From positions 1 to 5,261 of the forward strand of contig JACNJI010000543.1 of NCBI GenBank assembly GCA_014382645.1: a DNA stretch of 5,261 nt, written 5' to 3'. Of this stretch, positions 1-5,261 are shown in pieces. Made by a program: the position numbers and the translations under genes. The first letter of the stretch is position 1, and each line of letters opens with the position of its first letter. This DNA comes from Verrucomicrobiota bacterium. GTDB lineage: Bacteria; Verrucomicrobiota; Verrucomicrobiia; Opitutales; Seribacteraceae. The notes below the pieces were generated by a model that saw only the letters and a list, made by a program, of their open reading frames with translations, had not been told where the DNA came from and made no database searches.

Positions 1-74
1 GCTCCAGGATATTTCTCCTGCTGTCCTAATTAATTGGGAATCAATAATTAGCTAATGTTTTTAAAAAGTGCTGA
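1..74. other. AT-rich stretch with no recognisable gene, beyond the broken adaptor gene
   Basis: By hand count about 25 of 74 bases are G or C, clearly lower than the adjoining efflux genes. Reading on from the adaptor gene on the minus strand, every frame meets a stop quickly (one frame gives only about 15 residues after the break), and none continues the expected lipoyl/hairpin domain of an RND adaptor. An imperfect AT-rich inverted repeat lies at 26-51 (CTAATTAATT, 7-nt spacer, AATAATTAG). The stretch could be the edge of an inserted element, a deletion scar or an intergenic region after a rearrangement; the window is too short on this side to decide. Confidence 0.45.
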
Positions 75-275
75 TCAATTTCTGGTGCGCGGGCGAACGG
101 TACAGAATGTATCCACGAAGACTCGCTGAGTTTTCCGTTCCGCTAGAATGAATTCCACTACGGGTTCATTCGGGGGAGGCGTACTGCGTTTGGGTTCCGG
201 TGTCAAGGCGATGAGCACCCATGCTCCGATTCCGGATGCGGCCAAAACGAGGGGAGGTAAAATGTATTTCTTCAT
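75..275 (-). pseudogene. Truncated RND efflux periplasmic adaptor (HlyD/AcrA-type membrane fusion protein), N-terminal fragment
   Basis: A complete family member would be an inner-membrane-anchored periplasmic adaptor of roughly 350-400 residues linking an RND pump to the outer-membrane factor. Only 66 residues are present. Residues 4-24 form one hydrophobic signal-anchor segment, followed by a Pro-rich linker (26-38) and the start of the first beta strand of the adaptor. Residues 59-64 read TVRPRT, which matches the family's usual G-T-V-x-P-R/x-T signature just before the first lipoyl half-motif. Two codons later a TGA (75-77) ends the frame, and neither other frame resumes adaptor sequence. 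The ATG overlaps the outer-membrane factor stop as ATGA (272-275), so the start belongs to the operon by translational coupling; no strong Shine-Dalgarno is seen. A Cys (residue 58) sits where Gly is usual. I infer a remnant cut by a rearrangement rather than a functional small protein. Confidence 0.65.
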
Positions 276-1669
276 GGATTGTCAGGGAGAGCCTCGTCTC
301 CAAGGGCTAAGTGCAAATCAATGCGATTGAGGAGCCGTTCGCGCCGAAGTGAAAGGAGGCGGCTTTCCGCCTCGAATGCCCGACGTCGGGATTCTAGAGT
401 TGCAAAGATTCCTTCCAGTCCGCGTTGGTATCGTTCCCAACTAAGGTCAGCCGCCGTCAATGCCGCCTTTGCCGCTTCCTTCAGATGAGTTTCTTCTTCC
501 TTCAGCAGGCTTTCCGCGGCAAGGGTCGTTTCCACTTCCCAAAATGCTTTGAGAGCTGCGGCTTTGTAGGAATCAATGGAAGCAAGGCGGGCCGCTTCTG
601 TTCGGCGAATGTTTGCCCGAAGGCGGCCGCCTTGGAAAACTGGTTGCATGAGGTTCCCGGTAACACTCCATATCCGAAATTGCTGGTCGAGCAAGTCATT
701 GAACTCTTGAGAGCGACTTCCCGGTCCACCTGTGAGAGAGAGGGATGGCAAGAGGTTTTTTCGAGCAATGGTTTTTTCGAGGCCGGCTGCCTTCATCTGC
801 AAACGTTTTGCACGGAGATCCGGACGTTGTTCCAATGTTTGGGTCGGAGGGGCAATCGGTGGCGCCTTTTGGGGTTCGGCTAGGTCTGAGGGGAGTGTCG
901 CGTTGCCGTCCGGGTGACGTCCGAGCAAAGTTTGCAGAGTTCGAGTGGCCAAGTCCAATTGTCGTTTTTGGCGCACTTGATTGGCTCGAGTGGATGCAAG
1001 CGTAGCTTGGGCGAGGTTATGGTCGAGAGCATTGGCGAGTCCTCGTTCGAAACGTTTTGCGATGTAGAAAGCGTTCTTGGCGTGCGATTGCTCGGTTTCG
1101 TAGGCGAGCTCGACTTGGCGCCTGCCCGCGATGGCGGAGTACCATGCCTTGGCTACTTGTCCGGCAAGTGACAGGCGGGCTGCTCGATAGTCTTCGACCG
1201 AAGCTTCCCATGTGGTTTCTGCCACTTTTCGGGAATCACTCAGCTTGCCCCACAAGTCCAGTTCCCAACTTATGTTCATGTTCAGTCCGTAGTTTTCGGA
1301 GGTAAAGGAGACGTTTTTTCCCGGAAGGAAGCCCACCAAGTTGCGTTTGCTGCGAGTTCCCGAAATACCCAATCCGGCTTGCGGCAGGCGATCAGCTCCC
1401 GACATGACAGCTTGCTCGCGGGCCATCTCCACCATCCGGGATGTGCCCGAAAGATCGGGGCTGTTTGCCCATGCCTCTCGTACTAGAGCGGTCAGGTTTG
1501 CATCGCCGAAGCCCTTGGTCCAATAGGTGACGTTGGCGTCGATGGAGGCAAAAGTCGGAGTCGACCAATTTGTGGGAGGGTTAAGGTTCAGGGAAGTCGA
1601 GCGGTCGGCTTTTGGCAAGCATCCGGCTAAGGCAGTCATAATTGCGAGCGTTATGGCGAGTATCTTCAC
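272..1669 (-). CDS. RND efflux outer-membrane factor lipoprotein, NodT/OprM-type
   Basis: This 465-residue protein is predicted to form the trimeric outer-membrane channel of a tripartite RND efflux pump. The N-terminus is a lipoprotein signal peptide with lipobox LAGC, placing the lipidated Cys at residue 17. Two outer-membrane efflux protein repeats follow: the first includes WELDLWGKL (135-143), and the second includes LEQRPDLRA (279-287), QPVFQGGRL (342-350) and the terminal YQRGLEGIFATLESRRR segment (414-430). Length is normal for the NodT family (about 450-490). The start is GTG (1667-1669), overlapping the repressor's TGA as GTGA, so translation is probably coupled; the signal peptide supports this start. 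Its own stop overlaps the next ATG by 4 nt. The gene appears intact, with no internal stop. The exported substrate cannot be told from the sequence. Because the following adaptor is broken, its native pump may be missing. Confidence 0.93.
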   Translation of the reverse strand: MKILAITLAIMTALAGCLPKADRSTSLNLNPPTNWSTPTFASIDANVTYWTKGFGDANLTALVREAWANSPDLSGTSRMVEMAREQAVMSGADRLPQAGLGISGTRSKRNLVGFLPGKNVSFTSENYGLNMNISWELDLWGKLSDSRKVAETTWEASVEDYRAARLSLAGQVAKAWYSAIAGRRQVELAYETEQSHAKNAFYIAKRFERGLANALDHNLAQATLASTRANQVRQKRQLDLATRTLQTLLGRHPDGNATLPSDLAEPQKAPPIAPPTQTLEQRPDLRAKRLQMKAAGLEKTIARKNLLPSLSLTGGPGSRSQEFNDLLDQQFRIWSVTGNLMQPVFQGGRLRANIRRTEAARLASIDSYKAAALKAFWEVETTLAAESLLKEEETHLKEAAKAALTAADLSWERYQRGLEGIFATLESRRRAFEAESRLLSLRRERLLNRIDLHLALGDEALPDNP

Positions 1670-2355
1670 TGGTTAGACCTTGTTTTTATATTTTCAATAC
1701 TTGTGGCAAATCCGCCGGACGCGAACACGATCAACCGCTGAATCATTTCAGCCACGTCCTTATCATTGCAGAGGCCGCCTGATAATTGAGCCAACCTTCT
1801 GTGGTTAGCCAAAGCTCCGAGCATGGTTGCCACTACAAAGTGTAAATTCCAGAACAAGTCTTCCTCCTCCGCTTCCGGATGACTCCGCCTCAATTCAACC
1901 ATGAAAATATCCGATAACTCTCGAAACAGTCGACGGTGAACCTTTTCCAGAAAACTGGCCGGTTCCGTGAAGCTTCTTCCTACCAACTGCATGAACCTCG
2001 AGTCAGGGCCTTTGGACCCGGTCGCGGCTTGTCCAATCGGAAGCAGTAAGGCTTTGAATATCATGATGGGTTTCAGCGGATTGCCTCCGGACTGGCGTTT
2101 AGCCTTCTCTAGCAATCGGAGTCGTTCCGCATTGATGGGGGCGATGCGGTGTCTCAGCATTTCGATTACCAGGCCTTCTTTCGATCCGAAATGATAGTGT
2201 GCCGACGCCACGTTGGTAGCCGCTCGGCGAGCCACCTCTCTCATCGTTACTCCAGCAAAGCCCCGAGCAGTGAACAAATGTTCGGCTGCATTTAGTATGC
2301 GAGCTTTCGTCCCTGCTCCCCGAGTCGCCGACCGGCTGGGCTCTTCTACTATCAT
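1666..2355 (-). CDS. TetR/AcrR-family transcriptional repressor of the efflux operon
   Basis: The protein has 229 residues from the ATG at 2353-2355. Residues 16-62 form the TetR N-terminal DNA-binding domain: KARILNAAEHLFTARGF, then the helix-turn-helix VTMREVARRAATNVASAHYHFGSKEGL with the typical YHFGSKE end. The C-terminal ligand domain contains RFMQLVGRSFTEP and a segment near HPEAEEEDLFWNLHF that resembles the PsrA-type TetR C-terminal group; this subfamily call is tentative. I chose the internal ATG over an in-frame start at 2520 because it has a good Shine-Dalgarno (AAAGGAA about 5 nt upstream), begins about 15 residues before the domain as is usual, and frees a perfect palindrome (2367-2382) upstream. 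The extra 55 N-terminal residues of the longer reading have no TetR character. It is first in the operon and overlaps the outer-membrane factor gene by 4 nt, so it most likely represses its own transcript in response to a small molecule. Confidence 0.9.
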   Translation of the reverse strand: MIVEEPSRSATRGAGTKARILNAAEHLFTARGFAGVTMREVARRAATNVASAHYHFGSKEGLVIEMLRHRIAPINAERLRLLEKAKRQSGGNPLKPIMIFKALLLPIGQAATGSKGPDSRFMQLVGRSFTEPASFLEKVHRRLFRELSDIFMVELRRSHPEAEEEDLFWNLHFVVATMLGALANHRRLAQLSGGLCNDKDVAEMIQRLIVFASGGFATSIENIKTRSNQ

Positions 2356-2366
2356 AAAGTTTCCTT

Positions 2367-2382
2367 TTAAACGACCGTTTAA
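2367..2382 (-). promoter_or_regulatory. Candidate TetR operator palindrome
   Basis: The sequence TTAAACGACCGTTTAA is a perfect inverted repeat with 7-bp arms and a 2-bp centre. It lies 11 bp upstream of the chosen repressor start, immediately before its Shine-Dalgarno. Position, symmetry and length fit the autoregulatory sites of TetR-family repressors. A repressor bound there would block initiation or early elongation of the efflux operon. It lies about 160 bp from rpsP, so an effect on that gene is less likely. Binding is inferred. Confidence 0.7.
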
Positions 2383-2440
2383 GAAAAGGCAAACCTTCTG
2401 CGGACTATTTAGTGGACGGGAAACAGAGTTGTAGTTTATA

Positions 2441-2460
2441 CAGTGGGGAGTTATCCACTG
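2441..2460. repeat. 20-bp inverted repeat between the divergent operons
   Basis: CAGTGG (2441-2446) and CCACTG (2455-2460) are perfectly complementary 6-bp arms around an 8-nt spacer (GGAGTTAT). It lies between the divergent repressor and rpsP genes, upstream of both. It could be a second protein-binding site or a hairpin in the 5' leader of the efflux transcript. No T-run follows on either strand, so it is not an obvious terminator. Confidence 0.4.
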
Positions 2461-2464
2461 GCGA

Positions 2465-2494
2465 TTCCCATTGACGTCGGCCTTCAAATAATAT
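2465..2494 (+). promoter_or_regulatory. Possible sigma70-type promoter for the rpsP operon
   Basis: A weak candidate consists of TTCCCA (2465-2470), an 18-bp spacer and TAATAT (2489-2494), each box matching four of six consensus positions. It is followed by a run of nine T (2494-2502), and transcription would begin roughly 40 nt before the rpsP start. An alternative TTGACG (2471-2476) is only 12 bp from the same -10 and is too close. The AT-rich character makes this the likeliest promoter area, but the exact boxes are uncertain. Confidence 0.3.
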
Positions 2495-2545
2495 TTTTTT
2501 TTCTCTTTTCGCACTAACACGAAACCGTAACTTCAAAGCGGAAAC

Positions 2546-3439
2546 ATGCTTAAAATTCGTTTACAAAGACACGGGGCCAAGCACGCCCCTTTTTATAGAA
2601 TGGTCGTGACTGAGGTCACTGCCCCACGCGATGGGAGGTTCATTGAAATACTTGGAACCTACGATCCTCAATGTCATGCCAGAGAGGATGAACTCAAGCT
2701 CAATATGGAGCGTATCGACCATTGGCTAGGCGTTGGGGCCCAACCCACTGAAACAGTGCGCAGTCTAATTCGCCAAGGTCGGTTGAATCCTGAAGCATGG
2801 CTTGCTCGTGCAGAGAAAAAGTCTCAAAGTAAAACCGCTCGGCGCTTGAAAGGCGCGACTTCAGTTCCATCAATGGATGACTCGACAGGAAACGCCCCTG
2901 TTGAGGACAGTACCCCCCCCGATGAGGCTGCTGATGCACCCGTTGAAGAACCTGCCGATGCACCCATTGAAGACTCTGCCGCAGCTAAAGAGGCAGTGGT
3001 AAGTGAGCCATCTGCTCCTGATGGTGATGCTGAGAAGGATACCACGGAATCCGAGGATTCCCCAGTTGATGAACAACCTGCAACAGACGAGGAACCAGTA
3101 GCCGAAGACATTTCCGAAGATTCCTCCAAGAAAGAGGTTGCAGAAGATTCAGTTACCGAGGATGAACCCGAAGCTGAATCTTCTGATACACCCGCCGAAG
3201 CTGATCCTGTCTCTGACAGTGCCAAAGAGGTATCGCCAGACGAGGAACCAGTAGCGGAAGACAGTTCTGACGATTCCTCCGAGGAAGAGGTTTCAGGAGA
3301 ATCAGTTACCGAGGATGAACCCGAAGCTGAATCTTCTGATACACCCGCCGACAGTCCCAAAGAGGCATCGGCTAAAGATGACACCGCTGCCGAAGAAGAC
3401 AGCGATGGCGGAGCCGAGGAAGAAAAGTCCAAAGACTGA
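2546..3439 (+). CDS. rpsP: Small-subunit ribosomal protein bS16 with long acidic C-terminal extension
   Basis: The first 85-100 of 297 residues are a normal bS16, a 30S assembly protein that binds 16S rRNA. They begin MLKIRLQRHGAKHAPFYRMV, followed by the G-R-FIEILGTYDP motif (30-41), LNMERIDHWLGVGAQPTETV (52-71) and a basic end around residues 91-103. From about residue 110 to the end the protein becomes low complexity and strongly acidic: by hand count 72 Asp/Glu against 9 Lys and no Arg among residues 111-297, rich in Ser, Pro, Ala and Thr. Residues 181-231 and 232 onwards are a tandem repeat starting DEEPVAED, with an identical SVTEDEPEAESSDTPA in both copies. The tail is most likely disordered; its role is unknown. 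Typical bS16 has about 80-90 residues, though longer tails occur in some phyla. It heads the rpsP-trmD-rplS operon. The Shine-Dalgarno is weak (GCGGA). The frame stays open through the whole tail, so it is genuinely coding. Confidence 0.96.
   Translation: MLKIRLQRHGAKHAPFYRMVVTEVTAPRDGRFIEILGTYDPQCHAREDELKLNMERIDHWLGVGAQPTETVRSLIRQGRLNPEAWLARAEKKSQSKTARRLKGATSVPSMDDSTGNAPVEDSTPPDEAADAPVEEPADAPIEDSAAAKEAVVSEPSAPDGDAEKDTTESEDSPVDEQPATDEEPVAEDISEDSSKKEVAEDSVTEDEPEAESSDTPAEADPVSDSAKEVSPDEEPVAEDSSDDSSEEEVSGESVTEDEPEAESSDTPADSPKEASAKDDTAAEEDSDGGAEEEKSKD
3086..3388 (+). repeat. 153-bp tandem duplication inside the rpsP acidic tail
   Basis: Two adjacent copies begin at 3086 and 3239 with GACGAGGAACCAGTAGC and are offset by exactly 153 bp (51 codons), so the frame is kept. 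A 50-bp block is identical between copies (3149-3198 and 3302-3351). Flanking parts of the unit differ by substitutions, and the second copy is shorter at its end. Nucleotide identity, not only amino-acid similarity, points to a fairly recent duplication by slippage or unequal recombination. A smaller repeat (GATGCACCC followed by G/A and TTGAAGA) lies earlier in the tail near 2934-2973. Confidence 0.9.
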
Positions 3440-3450
3440 TTCGGCTTTTT
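3412..3450 (+). terminator. Possible attenuator/terminator hairpin overlapping the end of rpsP
   Basis: AGCCGA (3412-3417) can pair with TCGGCT (3441-3446), and the downstream arm runs into five T (3446-3450). The 23-nt loop contains a small inner hairpin, AGTC-CAAA-GACT. The stop codon of rpsP lies inside the structure. The stem is short and the loop large, so full termination is doubtful; partial attenuation that lowers trmD relative to S16 is possible. Confidence 0.3.
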
Positions 3451-3488
3451 CTACCCACTGATCATAGCAAGAATGTTATTACGATCCA

Positions 3489-4181
3489 ATGATTCGCGTA
3501 ATGTACGAGCCTTTGCGATTCGACGTGTTGTCGCTCTTTCCCGAAACCTTGAATGGTTTTACCAGCGAGAGCATCATAGGAAGAGCCTGCGAGCACGGTC
3601 TGATCGACGTCCAGTCGCTTGATCTTCGCAACTGGGCCGAAGGTCGTCATCGAGTGACGGATGATCGACCATTTGGGGGTGGTGCCGGGATGGTGTTGAA
3701 GCCTGAACCGATTTTTGCCGCAGTCGAGGAACTGCGTAGCCCTGATTCCAAGGTATTGTACATGGCGCCTGACGGAGAATCACTTTGTCGTGAAGTGTGC
3801 CAAGAGTTGTCCGAGGAAAGTCATTTGATTGTTCTAAGCGGGCATTACGAAGGCGTTGATCAGCGTGTTAGAGACGAACTTGTCGATCGCGAAATCAGCG
3901 TCGGTGATTTTGTTCTTACCAATGGAGCCTTGGCTGCCGCCACTCTAATTGACTCCGTTTCTCGTTTTGTTCCCGGAGTCTTGGGGGAAGAGAGTTCCCT
4001 TTCACAAGATAGTTTTACGGGAGGGCGTCTTAGTTTTCCTCAATATACTCGTCCCGCCGATTTTCGCGGGATGAAGGTTCCGGAAGTCTTGTTGTCGGGA
4101 GATCATGGAGCGATCGCCCGCTGGCGAGAGGAACGAATGGCAGAAAAAACCCGAGTGCGTAGACCCGATCTTTTAAATTAA
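3489..4181 (+). CDS. trmD: tRNA (guanine37-N1)-methyltransferase TrmD
   Basis: TrmD uses S-adenosylmethionine to methylate G37 next to the anticodon, preventing +1 frameshifts; it acts as a cytosolic dimer. The 230-residue product has the full SPOUT-family layout: FDVLSLFPE near the start (11-19), DDRPFGGGAGMVLKPEP (58-74), the trefoil-knot cofactor site with LSGHYEGVDQRV (116-127) and the SVGDFVLTNGALAA segment (137-150), then IDSVSRFVPGVLG, and EESSLSQDSF with Asp174 at the position of the catalytic Asp169 of the E. coli enzyme. Arg159 matches E. coli Arg154. The C-terminal tRNA-binding domain ends RTRRPDLL-like (RVRRPDLLN). A start at the ATG at 3501 (MYEPLRFDV) is also possible; neither has a clear Shine-Dalgarno. 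It lies 49 nt after rpsP with no rimM between, and 13 nt before rplS. Confidence 0.97.
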   Translation: MIRVMYEPLRFDVLSLFPETLNGFTSESIIGRACEHGLIDVQSLDLRNWAEGRHRVTDDRPFGGGAGMVLKPEPIFAAVEELRSPDSKVLYMAPDGESLCREVCQELSEESHLIVLSGHYEGVDQRVRDELVDREISVGDFVLTNGALAAATLIDSVSRFVPGVLGEESSLSQDSFTGGRLSFPQYTRPADFRGMKVPEVLLSGDHGAIARWREERMAEKTRVRRPDLLN

Positions 4182-4194
4182 CAGAGGAATTGTA

Positions 4195-4566
4195 ATGAGC
4201 GATAGCATAATCGAAGAAATCACAAAAGAACAACTCAAGGAAGGTCGAGATCACTTTAAGGTGGGCGACGGCGTAAAGGTGCACGTGCGTGTAGTGGAAG
4301 GTGGTAAGGAACGTATCCAAATCTTCGCCGGTATTGTTCTTGCCCGCAAGGGTGGCGGAATTCACGAAACCTTTACGGTACGTCGGATTGCCTCGGGCGT
4401 TGGCGTTGAGCGTGTGTTTCCTGTGCATTCACCTCTGATCGACAAGGTTGAGGTGGATCGTGAAAGCGTTACCATGCGTGCTCGCATGTATTATTTACGC
4501 GATCGCATTGGAAAGGAAGCCACCAAGGTCAAGGAGAAGCGTATCCACGAGCAGCGCCGGAAGTAA
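4195..4566 (+). CDS. rplS: Large-subunit ribosomal protein bL19
   Basis: bL19 sits at the 30S-50S interface and contributes to an intersubunit bridge. The 123-residue product is of usual length. It shows the conserved core VGDGVKVHVRVVEGGKERIQIFAGIVLARKGGG (23-55), then ETFTVRRIASGVGVERVFPVHSPLIDKVEV (58-87) and a basic C-terminus (KVKEKRIHEQRRK). A strong Shine-Dalgarno, AGAGGAA (4183-4189), lies 5 nt before the ATG, unlike the weak sites of rpsP and trmD, so bL19 may be translated more strongly than TrmD from the same mRNA. The 13-nt gap to trmD supports co-transcription. It is the last gene of the operon. Confidence 0.97.
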   Translation: MSDSIIEEITKEQLKEGRDHFKVGDGVKVHVRVVEGGKERIQIFAGIVLARKGGGIHETFTVRRIASGVGVERVFPVHSPLIDKVEVDRESVTMRARMYYLRDRIGKEATKVKEKRIHEQRRK

Positions 4567-4587
4567 TGCGTTAAATATATACGCATT
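4565..4587 (+). terminator. Hairpin overlapping the rplS stop codon, possible operon end signal
   Basis: AATGCGT (4565-4571) pairs perfectly with ACGCATT (4581-4587) around a 9-nt AT-rich loop. It begins within the stop codon. There is no T-run after the 3' arm, so it is not a classical intrinsic terminator; it could act in mRNA 3'-end stabilisation or be incidental. Confidence 0.3.
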
Positions 4588-4636
4588 CGTCATTGACTAG
4601 AGGATAACAGTCTTTCCGAATTAACTTGTGAAGCCA

Positions 4637-4659
4637 AACGCTAGCGCCTACTAGGCGTT
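4637..4659 (+). terminator. Second hairpin downstream of rplS, just before the next gene
   Basis: AACGCTAG (4637-4644) pairs with CTAGGCGTT (4651-4659) with one bulged base and a 6-nt loop (CGCCTA). It lies 11 nt upstream of the following ATG and lacks a T-run. It may be a weak terminator, or a structure hiding the start region of the next gene, which has no evident Shine-Dalgarno. Confidence 0.3.
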
Positions 4660-4669
4660 AAAGCGTATT

Positions 4670-5261
4670 ATGAGGGCTATCCACTTCAAACTGGGACTTT
4701 GTTCCATCTTGCTCGGATCCCTTGTCTGGTGGGTGGTCTTTGATTATTGGCTGCCTTCTCGTGTAGAAGATTCGATTCGCATTTATTTTGGCGAGATAGA
4801 TGTAGAGATTGCCGATATGGACCTCACCTGGGGTGAGGGAGAGATTCGTTCGATCCACCTTTCGGGACCGTTTATTGAGGCAGAGTCTGCGAGAGTATAC
4901 TTCTCTTATTTTCCGATGGAGTGGTGGTTCGGAAAATCTTCCTCGATTAAGATTCTCCAGATCACAAACTTGCGGATTAAGGCTGTTGAAGGTAAGCGTT
5001 CCGCTGAGGCGTTTTGGGAGTGGATGGAGGCGAATCGCAAGGATGATGAGCTTTCAGCTCTTGAATCCCTTTCGGTAGAAGGTGAGTTCGAGTTTGCCGG
5101 AGCACTTTTCCCTTTTGAACTTCAGGGACGTTTGCCGGACTTCGGGGGGGTGGCGCGTCTTCCTTTGTCGAGTAAACGCTCTACCCCTGAGCGACCTCGG
5201 CTGACACCTCTCGTTAATAGCACGCCCAAAACGAAACTGATAAATAACAAGACTCCTTTTA
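4670..5261 (+). CDS. Membrane-anchored protein of unknown function, N-terminal part, cut by the window end
   Basis: At least 197 residues are visible with no stop before the window edge. Residues 7-27 form a single hydrophobic segment after a short basic start, giving an N-terminal signal-anchor with the rest probably in the periplasm. The following part, with alternating beta-like stretches such as VEIADMDLTWGEGEIRSIHLSG (45-66) and SSIKILQITNLRIKAVEG (91-108), resembles the N-terminal pattern of AsmA-like/bridge-type lipid-transport proteins; this is only a resemblance. The start was chosen because it places the hydrophobic segment at the N-terminus; no good Shine-Dalgarno is seen. After seven G (5144-5150) the composition turns from acidic to basic (eight Lys/Arg and one Glu in residues 161-197), which may mean a frameshift, though both alternative frames stop soon (5173-5175 and 5202-5204). 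It lies 103 nt after rplS and is probably separately expressed. Confidence 0.7.
   Translation, partial: MRAIHFKLGLCSILLGSLVWWVVFDYWLPSRVEDSIRIYFGEIDVEIADMDLTWGEGEIRSIHLSGPFIEAESARVYFSYFPMEWWFGKSSSIKILQITNLRIKAVEGKRSAEAFWEWMEANRKDDELSALESLSVEGEFEFAGALFPFELQGRLPDFGGVARLPLSSKRSTPERPRLTPLVNSTPKTKLINNKTPF

Noticed and set aside
26..51. AT-rich imperfect inverted repeat at the left edge as an insertion-sequence terminal repeat or terminator
   Set aside because: Short, AT-only arms with one unmatched base; no transposase, no target-site duplication and no matching repeat at the other end of the window.
425..883. 152-residue plus-strand frame opposite the outer-membrane factor gene, and other overlapping frames there
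   Set aside because: Cys/Arg/Phe-rich translations without recognisable domains, fully inside a well-supported gene on the other strand.
2451..2459. TTATCCACT, resembling a DnaA box
   Set aside because: One mismatch to TTATCCACA, single occurrence and part of the inverted repeat; no cluster, no AT-rich unwinding region with further boxes, no dnaA/dnaN neighbours.
2356..2520. N-terminal 55-residue extension of the TetR repressor from an upstream ATG
   Set aside because: The internal ATG at 2355 has a good Shine-Dalgarno and the usual distance to the helix-turn-helix; the extension has no family match and would cover the operator palindrome.
2824..3432. Long Ser-rich open frame of 202 residues on the minus strand opposite rpsP
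   Set aside because: It is the mirror of the acidic tail: Asp/Glu/Ser codons read backwards give a repetitive Ser/Ala/Gly frame without stops. It has no domain character and overlaps a clear essential gene.
4030..4428. 132-residue minus-strand frame across the trmD/rplS boundary
   Set aside because: It overlaps two conserved genes and has no family resemblance.

Overview
The window looks like chromosomal DNA from a Gram-negative bacterium, most likely in the Verrucomicrobiota (Opitutae-like). Three things point there: the gene order rpsP-trmD-rplS without rimM, the style of the TrmD C-terminal half, and an outer-membrane lipoprotein of the RND efflux type. The lineage is inferred from general knowledge of these families and has not been tested by any search. 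Coding is dense and codon use is balanced, with AT-rich intergenic stretches.

Left half (1-2355, minus strand): a tightly packed efflux operon read right to left. It starts with a TetR-family repressor (2355-1666), which overlaps by 4 nt a NodT/TolC-type outer-membrane factor lipoprotein (1669-272). That gene overlaps by 4 nt the start of an RND periplasmic adaptor (275-75). The adaptor stops after 66 residues, just inside its first conserved motif, and the DNA beyond it (1-74) is AT-rich with no recognisable adaptor sequence. The pump gene expected further downstream is not in the window. A perfect 16-bp palindrome just upstream of the repressor start is a strong candidate for its operator, so the operon is probably autoregulated.

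Divergent intergenic region (2356-2545): holds the operator, a 20-bp inverted repeat and a T-rich, possibly promoter-containing stretch in front of rpsP.

Right half (2546-4566, plus strand): a translation operon of rpsP (ribosomal protein S16), trmD (tRNA m1G37 methyltransferase) and rplS (ribosomal protein L19). The S16 protein carries a very acidic, low-complexity C-terminal tail of nearly 190 residues, built in part by a recent 153-bp tandem duplication. This is the most unusual coding feature of the window.

Right end (4670-5261): the N-terminal part of a membrane-anchored protein of unknown function, running off the window. Its last 37 or so residues change character after a run of seven G. 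No complete new defence, mobile or biosynthetic system is visible.
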